NCBI RefSeq assembly: GCF_000304315.1 | Contig: NC_018485.1 | Span: 3,070,501 to 3,134,500, forward strand | Origin: Methylocystis sp. SC2 | Lineage (GTDB): Bacteria > Pseudomonadota > Alphaproteobacteria > Rhizobiales > Beijerinckiaceae | Direction: 5' to 3' | DNA: 64,000 bases | In this document: piece after piece, positions 35,843-44,834 of the stretch | How positions within the stretch are numbered: position 1 is the first letter of the stretch | Layout: each line of letters begins with the position of its first letter | Made by a program: the position numbers and the translations under genes | Notes under the pieces: model-generated | Told to the model about the DNA's origin: nothing | Database searches by the model: none | Seen by the model: only the letters and a program-made list of their open reading frames with translations

Positions 35843-36943
35843 ATGGCGAAAGTCCTCATCACCGGCGGAGCCGGCTTCATCGGCAGCCATGTCGCCCGCG
35901 CGTTGGTCGCCCGCGGCGACGACGTGCGGCTCTTCGACGGCCTCATTGATCAGGTGCACGGACGCGCGAGCGCCAGCCTGCCCGACGACGCCGAACTGAT
36001 GGTGGGCGACATTCGCGACGCTCGGCGCGTCGCCGAAGCGCTCGAGGGCGTCGACGCGGTGATTCATCTCGCCGCCGAGGTGGGCGTCGGCCAAAGCATG
36101 TATGCGATCGAGCGCTACGTCGGCGTGAACGATCTCGGCACGGCGGTGTTGTTGCAAGCGCTCATTGAGCGGCCGGTGCGGCGCGTGGTGGTGGCCTCCT
36201 CCATGAGCATTTATGGAGAGGGGCTTTACCAGGACGCCGAAGGCCGAGCGGTCGAGGACGTCGAACGCTCGGCTGTGACGCCCGGAACTTGGGATCTGCT
36301 CGACGGCGCCGGAAAACCGCTGCGCCCGATGCCGACGCCGGAGTGGAAACGGCCGGCGCTGGCCTCGGTGTATGCGCTCACCAAATATGTGCAGGAGCGT
36401 CTGACTCTCAACGTATGCGGCGCCTACGGCATGGAGAGCGTCGCGCTGCGTCTGTTCAATGTTTACGGCCCCGGGCAGGCGCTCTCCAATCCCTATACGG
36501 GCGTGCTCGCCATCTTCGCCGCGCGGCTGCTCAATGGCCGGCCGCCGCTCGTGTTCGAGGACGGGCGCCAGCGGCGCGATTTCGTCCATGTTTCCGACGT
36601 CGCGCGCGCTTTCCTCCTGGCGCTCGATGCGCCCGCCGCCGATGGGGAAGTCTACAACATTGGCAGCGGCGAGGATCGGTCGGTGCTGGAGGTCGCGCAG
36701 TCGCTGGCGCAGGCGATGAACCGGCCGCAGATCGCGCCGGAAGTCACCGGCAAATTCCGCACGGGCGACATCCGTCATTGCTTCGCCGACATCTCCAAGG
36801 CGCGGGCCGAACTCTCCTTCGCGCCCGCTGTCGACTTCACGGCGGGACTCGCCGAACTGGCGGAGTGGCTGGCGCAGCAGCACGCCGTCGATCGTGCGGA
36901 AGAGGCGCGGCGGGAGCTGGAAGCGCGGGGGCTGGTCGCATGA
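35843..36943 (+). CDS. NAD-dependent sugar epimerase/dehydratase 1
   Basis: 366-residue extended SDR enzyme on nucleotide sugars. The NAD-binding loop GGAGFIGS is at residues 8-15, the catalytic Y-x3-K is in [11 protein letters not shown], and [13 protein letters not shown] and [11 protein letters not shown] fit the family. The exact sugar (UDP-glucose, GDP-mannose or other) is not readable. It is the first of eight plus-strand genes with four-base overlaps, so it heads the glycan operon. ATG 35843 was chosen over a long open upstream frame that shadows the 88-residue gene. Confidence 0.85.
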   Translation: [366 protein letters not shown]

Positions 36944-38031
36944 CGTTAGCGGCGCCCGCTCCGATTGGCCTTTCACCCGTTTTGATCACCGGAGGCGCGG
37001 GTTTCATTGGCGCCAACCTCGCCGATCGGCTCGCGCAGGACGGCGAACATGTGCTCCTGCTCGACAGCCTTGCCCGCCACGGCGTCGAACGCAATGTCGA
37101 CTGGCTGAAGGCGCGACATCCCTCCAAGATTTCCATGGTGGCCGCGGATGTGCGCGACCTCGGAGCCTGCGCCGACGCCGCGAGCAGCGCGAGCGCGGTC
37201 TTCCACTTCGCCGCGCAAGTCGCCGTGACCACGAGCCTCGTCGAACCGCGCGAAGACTTCTCGGTCAACGCGGCGGGCACGCTTGGACTGCTCGAAGCCC
37301 TGCGCGCACGAGCGACTCGCACGCCGCTGATCTTCGCGAGCACCAACAAAGTGTACGGCGATCTCGCAAACATTCCCCTCGACCTCAAGGACGGTGCGTA
37401 TCGTCCGGCCGACGAATTGTTGGCCAGGCGCGGCATCGCCGAAAGTCAGCCGCTCGATTTCCACACGCCCTATGGCTGCTCGAAGGGAGCCGCCGAGCAA
37501 TATGTGCTCGATTACGCCCGGTCGTTCGGACTGCCGACGGCCGTGATGCGCATGAGCTGCATTTATGGCCCGCGTCAGATGGGCACCGAGGATCAGGGGT
37601 GGGTCGCGCATTTCCTGCTCAAGATCGCCGCCGGGGAGCCGATCACGATCTTCGGCGACGGCCATCAGGTGCGCGACATTCTGTTCGTGGACGACGCCGT
37701 CCAGACATATGTCGAGGCGCGGCGCCGGATCGGGCGCATCGCCGGACGCGCCTTCAACCTTGGCGGCGGCGCCGCCAACGCCGTCACTGTCCGAGATGTG
37801 ATCGCGCGCGCCGAGGCTCTCCTGAACCGCCAGGCGGCGATTGACTTCCAGCCCTGGCGCGCGGGCGACCAGCGCTACTACGTCTCTGACACGCGGCAGG
37901 TTCGCGCTGCGCTCGGTCTCCCGGCGCCGCTCGGCTGGCGCGAAGGAATGGCGCGGCTCGCCGACTGGATCAGGTCGAACGAAAATGCGGAGCTTTCCGC
38001 GCCCACCGCCTTCGAACAGGTGGGGACGTGA
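36940..38031 (+). CDS. NAD-dependent sugar epimerase 2 (CDP-paratose 2-epimerase-like)
   Basis: 363 residues. [16 protein letters not shown] is the NAD loop, STNKVYGD carries the catalytic Ser/Thr, and [11 protein letters not shown] the Y-x3-K pair. [17 protein letters not shown] and [13 protein letters not shown] closely resemble the CDP-paratose/tyvelose epimerase group. Start ATG overlaps the previous stop (ATGA). With the first epimerase it probably makes an unusual sugar donor for the glycosyltransferases downstream. Confidence 0.85.
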   Translation: [363 protein letters not shown]

Positions 38032-39329
38032 GCATGCGCGTCGCTCTCGTCAATCCGCCCTGGAGTTTCGAACATTCGATCTATTTTGGCTGCCGCGCCC
38101 CGCATCTGCCTCTGGAGCTTGGCGCCTCCAAGGCGTTGCTGGAGCAGGCCGGGCATGACGTCGCGATGTACGACGGGCATCTCCTCGGGATGACCGATCG
38201 CCAGCTCGCAGACGACGTGAAGGCGTTCGGCGCCGACGTCATCGTGGTGACCACTGCGCCGTCCTATCTCTTCTGGCGCTGCGCGCCGCCGGAGCTGCGC
38301 GCGCCGCGCGCATTCCTGCTGGCTCTCGATGATTGCGGAGCGCGCACCGTCGCGGTCGGACCGCATGGCTCGGTCACCCCCGCCGCGGCGCTCGCCAAGC
38401 TCGGCGTCGACATCGTCGTGCGAGGCGAATGCGAGGAGGCGCTGACGGAGATCGCCGCCGGCGGGGAGCTTGCCGAAATCTCCGGCCTCGCGTTCAAGCA
38501 GGGCGACGCGATCCGGATCACCGGAGGTCCGCGCGCGACGTCGTTCACCGATCTGCCTGCGCTCGCTTGGCCCGACGCCTGGATCGACGCGCATCGCCAT
38601 CACCATCATCGCTTCGACGCCGAGCCCGACGGCCCCGGCGCGGAGGTGGAGTCATCGCGCGGCTGTCCCTATCACTGCAGCTTCTGCGCCAAAATCGACT
38701 TCCGCGACGCCTACCGCCGGCGCGACCTCGCGCCGCTGCTCGCGGAGATCGATCGGCTGATTGGGCAGGGCGTCGCCTATTTCTATTTTATCGACGAGAT
38801 TTTTCTGCCGCAGAAGGCCCTGCTGGAAGCGCTGGTGGAGCGGCGAACCCGCTTTGGCGTCCAGACCCGCATCGATCTGTGGAAACCCGAGATGCTGGAT
38901 CTTCTCGGGGCGGCCGGCTGCGTTTCGATCGAGGCCGGTGTCGAGAGCCTGACGCCGGAAGGACGGGCGGCGCTGGACAAGAACTGCCGCATGTCCACCG
39001 ACGAACTCGCCGAGCGCCTCATTTATGCGCGGCGCCGCGTTCCCTTCGTGCAGGCCAATCTCATCGAGACGCCGGCGGATGATGAATCCCTTGTCTCGCG
39101 TTGGCGGGAAAAGTTGCGGGGATCGGGCGTCTGGGCGAATGATCCCGTGCCGCTCTATCCCTATCCGTCTTCGCCAGATTACCGCCGCCTGTGGGGCGAG
39201 CCGGACGGAGACGCGTGGGAGCGCGCGCACGAATATTACCTGCGCCAGTTCGACCGTTTCAGCGACATCCAGGAAGAACATCCTCTCCCGCTGCGCGCAT
39301 TGGAGGCGGCATGCGCGCATTGCCGTTGA
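38028..39329 (+). CDS. B12-binding radical SAM enzyme of the glycan operon
   Basis: 433 residues. The N-terminal part ([13 protein letters not shown] to about 140) is a B12-binding-type domain; the core has C-x3-C-x2-C in [13 protein letters not shown] for the iron-sulfur cluster. Such enzymes methylate or rearrange unactivated carbons, so a C-methylation or rearrangement of the sugar or glycan is inferred. Start is a GTG at 38028 overlapping the previous stop (GTGA), with an ATG two codons on. From memory, TIGRFAM describes a B12 radical SAM family in a conserved twelve-gene rhizobial cassette; not checked. Confidence 0.8.
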   Translation: [433 protein letters not shown]

Positions 39330-40438
39330 ACCTCTTCATGACGGCGGATGCGGTGGGCGGAGTCTTCACCTACGCGCTCGATCTCGCACGCGCCTTATCG
39401 TCGCTGCAGGTGCGCACCACGCTCGCGGTTCTCGGCCCCGCTATGTCCCAACGCCAGCGCGACGCCGCGGCGGCGACGCCGGGACTTTCCGTCATCTGGC
39501 TCGATCTTCCGCTCGATTGGCTTGCGCCGTCGGCGCACAGCATTGCGTCCGCGGCGGAGGGGCTCGCGGATCTCGCGCGCAGCGCAGGCGCCGACATCGT
39601 CCAGTTGCATGCGCCGTCCCTCGCGGTCGCCGACTATCCATCTCCCGTCGTTAGCGTCGCGCATTCCTGCCTCGCGAGCTGGTGGGCGGACGTCAAGGGC
39701 GGCCCGCTTCCGGCCGACTTCGTTTGGCGCACGCGCCTGTGGCGCGACGGCGTCGCCCGAACCGACGCTCTCGTCTGCCCGAGCCACGCCTACGCGCGCG
39801 CGGTCCGGCGTCTCTATGGCGCGCGGCCGCTCGTGATCCACAACGGACGCGAAGCGCCGCCCGCGCGACCCGATGCCGGCGCAACGGACGCTTCGCCTTT
39901 CGCCTTCACCGCCGGTCGGCTCTGGGATGAGGGCAAGAACGTCGCGACGCTCGATGCGGCGGCGCCCGACATGGCGTCGCCGCTTCTTCTCGCCGGTCCC
40001 GCCGAAGGGCCGCATGGCGAACGTTTTGCGCCTCGCCACGCAATGGCGCTTGGTCCCCTCGACGCGGACGCCATTCGCGATCGCCTCGCCCGCCGACCGG
40101 TCTTTGTCTCGGCGGCGCTCTATGAGCCCTTCGGCCTGTCGGCGCTGGAGGCGGCGCAAGCCGGATGCCCGCTCGTTCTCGCCGACATACCAACCTTCCG
40201 CGAGCTGTGGGAGGGCGCGGCGCTGTTCGTTCCGCCGCGCGACGCCAAGGGATTCGCCCAAGCCGTCAATCGGCTCGGCGCGCGTGCGGAGCTTCGTCAG
40301 CGGCTTGGCGCCGCGGCTGCGGAGCGCGCGCGCGTCTACAATCTCGACGCCATGGCCAGCGCCATGGCCAGTCTCTATCGCGCGCTCGTCATCCGCGTCG
40401 GACGGCAACGCGCGCGCCTGGGCGGAGCGGCCGCATGA
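39311..40438 (+). CDS. Glycosyltransferase family 4
   Basis: 375-residue GT-B glycosyltransferase. The N-terminal MTADAVGGVFTYALDLARAL loop binds acceptor and donor as in GT4; FTAGRLWDEGKN and YEPFGLSALEAAQAGCPLVLAD, with the E-x7-E motif, are the C-terminal donor site. ATG 39311 has GGAGGCGGC upstream and overlaps the radical SAM gene by 19 bases. It is the only GT4 of the operon and may start the glycan. Confidence 0.88.
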   Translation: MRALPLNLFMTADAVGGVFTYALDLARALSSLQVRTTLAVLGPAMSQRQRDAAAATPGLSVIWLDLPLDWLAPSAHSIASAAEGLADLARSAGADIVQLHAPSLAVADYPSPVVSVAHSCLASWWADVKGGPLPADFVWRTRLWRDGVARTDALVCPSHAYARAVRRLYGARPLVIHNGREAPPARPDAGATDASPFAFTAGRLWDEGKNVATLDAAAPDMASPLLLAGPAEGPHGERFAPRHAMALGPLDADAIRDRLARRPVFVSAALYEPFGLSALEAAQAGCPLVLADIPTFRELWEGAALFVPPRDAKGFAQAVNRLGARAELRQRLGAAAAERARVYNLDAMASAMASLYRALVIRVGRQRARLGGAAA

Positions 40439-41544
40439 AGATCGTCTATTTCAGTCATTCGCTGCTGTCCTGCTGGAATCACGGCAATGCGCATTTTCTG
40501 CGCGGCGTGCTGCGAGAGCTCGTCCACGCCGGCCACAAGGTGCTCCCGCTCGAGCCGGCGTCGTCCTGGAGCCTCGCGAACCTTCTCGCCGATCACGGCG
40601 ACGTCGCGCTTCGTCCCTTCCGCGCCGCCTATCCCGAGCTGAAGCCGGCGCGTTGGTCGTTCATGGAGGAAATCGAGGCTGCCGTCAGCGACGCCGATCT
40701 CGTCGTCGTGCACGAATGGAATGACCCAGAACTCGTCGCCAGGCTCGGACGCATGCGCGCCGATGGCGGGCGCTTCCTCCTCCTGTTCCACGACACGCAT
40801 CACCGGGCGGTCAGCGATCCCGACGCCATCCGCGCCTTCGATCTTTCGGGGTATGACGGCGTCCTTGCCTTTGGGGAGGCGCTGGCGGCCGTCTATCGCC
40901 GGTGGGGGTGGGGCGATCGTGTCTTCGTCTGGCATGAGGCGGCGGACGTGCGGCGCTTCCATCCGCCGCTGCAGGAGGCCGCTCGCCAGGGGCTGGTCTG
41001 GATCGGCAATTGGGGGGATGGCGAGCGCAGCCGCGAAATCGAGGAATTCCTGCTGAAGCCGGCGGCCGACGCAGGCCTGCCGTTGGACATCTATGGCGTG
41101 CGCTATCCTCAGGCCGCCCTCGAGCGGCTGCGCGGCTATGGCGCCAGCTACCGTGGCTGGCTCGCCAATGCGCAAGCGCCCGAAGTTTTCGCCAAGCACA
41201 TCGCCACCGTCCATGTGCCGCGAAGATTTTATGCGACGGCGCTGCCCGGCATCCCCACGATCCGCGTCTTCGAGGCGCTCGCCTGCGGCGTCCCGCTGGT
41301 CAGCGCGCCCTGGGAGGACAGCGAAGGTCTCTTCGCGCCGGGCGAAGATTATCTCGTCGCGCGCGACGCGGCTGAATGCGCCGCGCATCTTGCGCGGCTG
41401 CGAGACGATGAAGACCTGCGGCGCGGCCTTGCGGCGCGAGGCCTCGAAACCGTCAGAGCGCGCCACACGTGCGAACGCCGCGCGACCGAGCTGATGGCGA
41501 TCGTCGCGCGCCTCTCCCCCAAGCTCGAGGAGAGCGCGGCATGA
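40435..41544 (+). CDS. CgeB-like glycosyltransferase 1
   Basis: 369-residue GT-B protein with the CgeB-type C-terminal glycosyltransferase domain: LVWIGNWGDGERS, then VPRRFYATALPGIPTIRVFEALACG and LVSAPWEDSEGLFAPGEDYLVA. It starts MKIVYFSHSLLSCWNHGNAHF, similar to the next two genes. ATG overlaps the previous stop. Donor and acceptor unknown. Confidence 0.85.
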   Translation: MKIVYFSHSLLSCWNHGNAHFLRGVLRELVHAGHKVLPLEPASSWSLANLLADHGDVALRPFRAAYPELKPARWSFMEEIEAAVSDADLVVVHEWNDPELVARLGRMRADGGRFLLLFHDTHHRAVSDPDAIRAFDLSGYDGVLAFGEALAAVYRRWGWGDRVFVWHEAADVRRFHPPLQEAARQGLVWIGNWGDGERSREIEEFLLKPAADAGLPLDIYGVRYPQAALERLRGYGASYRGWLANAQAPEVFAKHIATVHVPRRFYATALPGIPTIRVFEALACGVPLVSAPWEDSEGLFAPGEDYLVARDAAECAAHLARLRDDEDLRRGLAARGLETVRARHTCERRATELMAIVARLSPKLEESAA

Positions 41545-42635
41545 AGATCGCCTTCTACGGATCGAGCCTGCTGTCCTCCTATTGGAACGGCGCCGCCACC
41601 TATTATCGCGGCCTCATCAAGAATCTCGCGGCGCTTGGGCACGCCGTCACCTTTTACGAACCAGACGCCTTCGATCGGCAACAGCATCGCGACTTGGATC
41701 CGCCGGACTGGGCCAATGTCGTGGTCTATCCGGCCACCACTGAGGGCGTGCGGCGCGTGATCGCCGAGGCCGCCGCGGCCGACGTGACGATCAAAGCGAG
41801 CGGCGTCGGCGTCTTCGACGACGCGCTCCTTGAAGGCGTCGTGTCGGCCTCGCGTCCCGGCGCTTTGCGGCTGTTCTGGGACGTGGACGCGCCCGCGACG
41901 CTCGCCGAACTTCGGCGCTCGCCCGCCCATCCGCTGCGGCGAATGCTGCCAGCCCTCGATATGGTGCTCACCTATGGGGGCGGCGCGCCCGTGGTCGAGA
42001 GCTATGAAAGCCTTGGGGCGGCGCGCTGCGAGCCGGTCTACAACGCGCTCGATCCGGACACCCATCGCCCTGTTCCTGCGGACGCCCGGTTCACATGCGA
42101 TCTGGCGTTTCTCGGCAATCGCCTGCCGGACCGCGAGGAGCGCGTCACCCGCTTTTTCCTCATGCCGGCCGCGCGGCTGAAGGACCGGCTCTTTCTTCTC
42201 GGCGGCAACGGGTGGGATGACCGCGCGGTCCCCGCCAATGTGCGCAAGATCGGCCATGTCTATACGCGTGACCACAATGCTCTGAACTCGAGCGCGTTGG
42301 CCGTGCTCAACATCGCGCGGGACAGCATGGCCGAGATGGGCTTCTCGCCGGCGACTCGCGTGTTCGAGGCGGCCGGGGCCGACGCCTGCCTCATCACCGA
42401 CGCCTGGGAAGGCGTCGACCTGTTCCTGAAGCCTGACGAGGAAATTCTGGTGGCGCGAGATGGCCTCGACGTCGCCAACCAGCTTGCCGAGCTGACTCCG
42501 GCGCGCGCGCGCGCCATTGGCGCGGCGGCGGGGCGGCGGATCCGCGCCGAGCATACCTATGCGCGCCGCGCCGCGCAGGTCGACGCCATCTTGCGGGACG
42601 CGATCGCCGAGAGGCGGGAAAGGGCTCTGGCATGA
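41541..42635 (+). CDS. CgeB-like glycosyltransferase 2
   Basis: 364 residues, same fold as its neighbours: MKIAFYGSSLLSSYWNGAATYYRG at the start, LAFLGNRLPDREERV in the middle and FSPATRVFEAAGADACLITDAWEGVD near the end. It is closer to the third than to the first copy. Four-base overlaps on both sides indicate coupled translation. Confidence 0.85.
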   Translation: MKIAFYGSSLLSSYWNGAATYYRGLIKNLAALGHAVTFYEPDAFDRQQHRDLDPPDWANVVVYPATTEGVRRVIAEAAAADVTIKASGVGVFDDALLEGVVSASRPGALRLFWDVDAPATLAELRRSPAHPLRRMLPALDMVLTYGGGAPVVESYESLGAARCEPVYNALDPDTHRPVPADARFTCDLAFLGNRLPDREERVTRFFLMPAARLKDRLFLLGGNGWDDRAVPANVRKIGHVYTRDHNALNSSALAVLNIARDSMAEMGFSPATRVFEAAGADACLITDAWEGVDLFLKPDEEILVARDGLDVANQLAELTPARARAIGAAAGRRIRAEHTYARRAAQVDAILRDAIAERRERALA

Positions 42636-43720
42636 AGAGCTTCGATCTCGTGGTTCTCGGACTCAGCCTGTCCTCGTCCTGGGGAAACGGACACGCCACC
42701 ACCTACCGCGCGCTTCTGAAAGCCTATGCGGCGAAGGGCCGGCGCATCCTGTTTCTTGAGCGGGATCAGCCTTGGTACGCTGCGAACCGCGATCTTCATG
42801 CGCCGGATTTCTGTGAACTCGCCCTCTACCGGAGCCTCGACGAACTCGCCGGCTTCCGCGATGTGATCGCGGCGTCGCGCGCGGTGATGGTGGGCTCCTA
42901 CGTGCCCGATGGGGTTGACGTCTCGAAGTTCATACAGGCGGAGGCGCGCGGCGTCGTCGCCTTCTATGACATTGACACGCCGGTGACGCTCGCCCGGCTC
43001 GAAAATAATGATTGCCCCTATCTGTCGCCTGAGCTGATCCCCGGCTTCGATCTCTATCTGTCCTTCACCGGCGGACCGACGCTTGGCCGTATCGAACGCG
43101 ATTACGGAGCGCAGGCGGCGCGCGCGCTCTATTGCGCCGTGGATCCGGCGGCCTATCGGCCGCTCGAGGTCGCGCCTCGCTTCGACCTCGGCTATCTCGG
43201 CACCTATGCGGAGGACCGGCAACCGATGCTGGAGGAATTGCTCATCGAGCCGGCGCGGCGCGCGCCGGACATGATTTTCGCCGTGGCCGGTCCGCTCTAT
43301 CCAGCTGACATCGAGTGGCCGGAAAACGTCTTGCGGATCGACCACATTCCGCCGGATGAGCATGCGGCCTTCTACGGGGAGTGCCGGTTCACCCTGAACG
43401 TCACGCGTCAGGACATGGTGCGCGCCGGCTTTAGCCCGAGCGTTCGCCTGTTCGAAGCCGCCGCCTGTGGAACGCCCATCATCTCCGACGCTTGGGAGGG
43501 CCTTGAGACCCTGTTCGCGCCGGGCGACGAGATCCTCATCGGGCGCTGCGCCGACGACGTGCTGCATTCGCTTCGCACCCGTGAGACTCCCGAACGAATC
43601 GCAATGGCGCACCGCGCTCGTTCGCGCGTCCTTGGCGCCCACACGGCGGCTCACCGGGCGAGCGAACTCGCCCAATACATCGCGGCCGCGGCGCGACAGT
43701 ACGCCGCCGCTCCCGCATGA
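42632..43720 (+). CDS. CgeB-like glycosyltransferase 3
   Basis: 362 residues. LSLSSSWGNGHATTYRALLKAY, DLGYLGTYAEDRQPMLEEL, NVTRQDMVRAGFSPSVRLFEAAACG and IISDAWEGLETLFAPGDEILI place it beside copy 2. The three proteins likely arose by tandem duplication and then add related sugars in turn. Overlaps the previous stop by four bases; 25 bases to the next gene. Confidence 0.85.
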   Translation: MKSFDLVVLGLSLSSSWGNGHATTYRALLKAYAAKGRRILFLERDQPWYAANRDLHAPDFCELALYRSLDELAGFRDVIAASRAVMVGSYVPDGVDVSKFIQAEARGVVAFYDIDTPVTLARLENNDCPYLSPELIPGFDLYLSFTGGPTLGRIERDYGAQAARALYCAVDPAAYRPLEVAPRFDLGYLGTYAEDRQPMLEELLIEPARRAPDMIFAVAGPLYPADIEWPENVLRIDHIPPDEHAAFYGECRFTLNVTRQDMVRAGFSPSVRLFEAAACGTPIISDAWEGLETLFAPGDEILIGRCADDVLHSLRTRETPERIAMAHRARSRVLGAHTAAHRASELAQYIAAAARQYAAAPA

Positions 43721-43745
43721 CCGGCGACCAGTGGAAGGAGTTGCC

Positions 43746-44810
43746 ATGGCCTACGCAAACGAAAACATCGCGCTAGTCGCCGGGGGCGCGGGTTTCATCG
43801 GATCGCATCTGACCGATGCGCTGCTTGCGCGCGGATGGCGTGTCCTCGGGCTCGATAATTTCATCACCGGCCGCTATGAAAATTTGCGGCACCTCGAACG
43901 CGAACCGCGCTTCGACCTTATCGAGGCCGACGTCACCGATCCGCCGCCGGCGAGGCTGACCCGATCCGGCTGCCGACTGTCCTATATCTTCAATCTCGCT
44001 TGCGCCGCCTCGCCCCCGCACTACCAGGCCAATCCGGAACACACGCTGATGACCAGCGTCGTCGGGACGCATCATCTTCTCGCCCTCGCCCAGGCGCACG
44101 CGGCGAGGTTCCTGCTCGCCTCCACCAGCGAGGTCTATGGCGACCCGCAGGTGCATCCCCAGCAGGAGAGCTATTGGGGCCACGTCAATCCCACGGGTCC
44201 GCGCGCCTGCTACGACGAAGGCAAGCGCGCCGCCGAGACGCTGACCTTCGATTATTTCAGGGCGAAGCGCGGCGACGCGCGCGTGGCGCGCATCTTCAAC
44301 ACTTATGGTCCGCGCATGCGCGCCGACGATGGGCGCGTGGTCTCCAACGCCATCACCCAAGCCTTGTCGGGAGACGACATCACCATCTATGGCAGCGGGG
44401 AACAGACCCGCTCCTTCTGCTATGTCGACGATCTGGTGGAAGGCCTCATCCGGTTGATGTTGCACGAGGGCGATTATCGCGGGGCGATCAATCTGGGGAA
44501 TCCGGCGGAGCTGAAAGTCAAGGAATTGGCCGAGCAAGTGGTGCGTCTCACCGGCACGCATTCGGCCATTTCCTATCGCCCGCTGCCGGTCGATGATCCC
44601 CGGCGACGCCGACCGGATATCTCGATCGCGCGCAAGGTGCTCGGATGGACGCCGCAAGTGCCGCTGCCGGTCGGGCTGAAGCGCACGATCGCCCATTTCG
44701 CGGAAGTCGCCGCGCGGGAAGCCGCGCAGCTGCCGCTCACCAAACGGCGCACGCGCAGGGAGAAGTCCGGCGCGCCCGCTGGCGAACTCCGGGGACCGGC
44801 GGCTGGGTGA
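43746..44810 (+). CDS. UDP-glucuronate decarboxylase (UDP-xylose synthase)-like
   Basis: 354-residue extended SDR protein closely matching UXS enzymes, which turn UDP-glucuronate into UDP-xylose. NAD loop [52 protein letters not shown]; catalytic Y-x3-K in [22 protein letters not shown]. AGGAG lies before ATG 43746. Xylose as a glycan building block would fit the xylosidase-like hydrolase in the facing operon. Last gene of the plus-strand operon. Confidence 0.9.
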   Translation: [354 protein letters not shown]

Positions 44811-44834
44811 GCCGTCATCGATCTCGCGTGTCTG

